5,646 bases of DNA from Variovorax sp. (GTDB taxonomy: Bacteria; Pseudomonadota; Gammaproteobacteria; Burkholderiales; Burkholderiaceae_C): contig JAQGMX010000075.1 in NCBI GenBank assembly GCA_028292145.1, positions 1 to 5,646 on the forward strand, written 5' to 3'. The notes under the pieces were generated by a model. That model did not search any database, was not told the origin of the DNA, and saw only the letters and a list, made by a program, of their open reading frames with translations. The first letter of the stretch is position 1; each line of letters opens with the position of its first letter. Below are positions 5,048 to 5,646 of this stretch, one piece after another. Made by a program: the position numbers and the translations under genes.

Positions 5048-5646
5048 ATGCCGCATTCGCATGTCTCTTCGCGCCGGTTCCTGCCATCCGGGCGTCTGGC
5101 TCTCTTCGGCGCTGTCGTCGTGGTCATGGCCACCCTCGCGGCTTGCGGCAAAGGCAAGGAGCCGGCTGCTGCCGCGCCTGCCGCAGCCCGTCCGCCGACG
5201 GAAGTGGGCGTGGTCGTTGCAACCCCGACGAACATCGGTCTGGTCACGGAACTGCCGGGCCGGCTCGAAGCCTCCCGCATCGCACAGGTGCGCGCCCGCG
5301 CCGCCGGCATCCTGCAGCAGCGGCTGTTCAAGGAAGGCAGCGACGTGAAGGCCGGACAACCGCTTTTCCGTATCGATCCCGCGACGCTGACCGCTGCATC
5401 GTCGAGCGCCCAGGCCAGCCTGGCGCGCGCCGAAGCCAACGCTGTGCAGGCCAAGGCGCTGGCCGACCGCTACAAGCCGTTGGTCGAAGCCAACGCGGTG
5501 AGCAAGCAGGAATACGCCAACGCCGTGGCTTCCCAGAAGGCTGCCGAAGCCGACGTGGCCGTGAGCCGTGCCTCGTTGCAGACCGCAAGAATCAACCTCG
5601 GCTACGCCACCGTGACGGCGCCGATCTCCGGCCGCATCGGTCGCGC
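5048..5646 (+). CDS. acrA: RND efflux periplasmic adaptor lipoprotein, AcrA/MexA family (3' end beyond window)
   Basis: The first 199 codons encode a membrane fusion protein that links an inner-membrane RND pump to an outer-membrane channel for drug or solvent export. An AAAGGA Shine-Dalgarno (5037-5042) lies 5 bases before the ATG. The signal peptide ends in a lipobox, LAAC, so Cys33 would be lipidated and the protein anchored in the inner membrane facing the periplasm. After an Ala/Pro linker comes TEVGVVVATP (about 52-61), then the biotinyl/lipoyl-like half-motif GRLEASRIAQVRARAAGIL followed by FKEGSDVKAGQPLFRIDP, an Ala-rich coiled-coil hairpin with RYKPLVEANAVSKQEY, and the returning strand NLGYATVTAPISGRIGR, very similar to AcrA. 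A pump gene and often an outer-membrane factor would be expected next. It diverges from the AcrR-like repressor and shares its operator region. The symbol could also be mexA or ttgA. Confidence 0.93.
   Translation, partial: MPHSHVSSRRFLPSGRLALFGAVVVVMATLAACGKGKEPAAAAPAAARPPTEVGVVVATPTNIGLVTELPGRLEASRIAQVRARAAGILQQRLFKEGSDVKAGQPLFRIDPATLTAASSSAQASLARAEANAVQAKALADRYKPLVEANAVSKQEYANAVASQKAAEADVAVSRASLQTARINLGYATVTAPISGRIGR

Overview
The window is GC-rich, densely packed bacterial chromosome. Its gene content and protein style (an orphan Bug/TctC-type binding protein, an SsuA-like sulfonate-type ABC cassette, an AcrR/RND efflux locus) suggest a betaproteobacterium of the order Burkholderiales, most likely Comamonadaceae-like. 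That placement is inferred from content and was not tested by a database search.

Layout, left to right. (1) Positions 1-1530, minus strand: the start of an ABC-transporter permease gene (cut by the window edge), preceded 7 bases upstream by its periplasmic substrate-binding protein gene. The pair resembles aliphatic sulfonate/nitrate/taurine uptake systems. (2) Positions 1531-1699: a divergent control region with two perfect 8-bp inverted repeats and repeated GGTTAT words. (3) Positions 1700-2071, plus strand: a small Ala-rich protein gene of unknown function. (4) Positions 2094-3008, minus strand: a YihY/BrkB-family inner-membrane protein, convergent with the small gene. (5) Positions 3081-4064, plus strand: an orphan tripartite-tricarboxylate-type (Bug/TctC) binding protein with a clear ribosome binding site. 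(6) Positions 4092-4211: a hairpin terminator and a minus-strand tRNA-Arg(CCG). (7) Positions 4190-4885, minus strand: an AcrR/TtgR-type TetR repressor whose last codons and stop codon lie inside the tRNA gene. (8) Positions 4886-5047: an intergenic region with a near-copy of the classic AcrR operator and a two-level hairpin. (9) Position 5048 to the end, plus strand: the first 199 codons of an AcrA/MexA-type RND efflux adaptor lipoprotein.

The right-hand part works as one unit: the repressor presumably binds the shared operator and controls both itself and the divergent efflux genes, and is released by a small toxic ligand. The left-hand part is a nutrient-uptake operon, probably for organosulfur compounds. 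I see no mobile element, integrase, CRISPR array or toxin-antitoxin pair, and no convincing previously undescribed system. The most unusual features are the overlap of the repressor's 3' end with the tRNA gene, the non-standard base choices in that tRNA, and the paired inverted repeats in the divergent control region.
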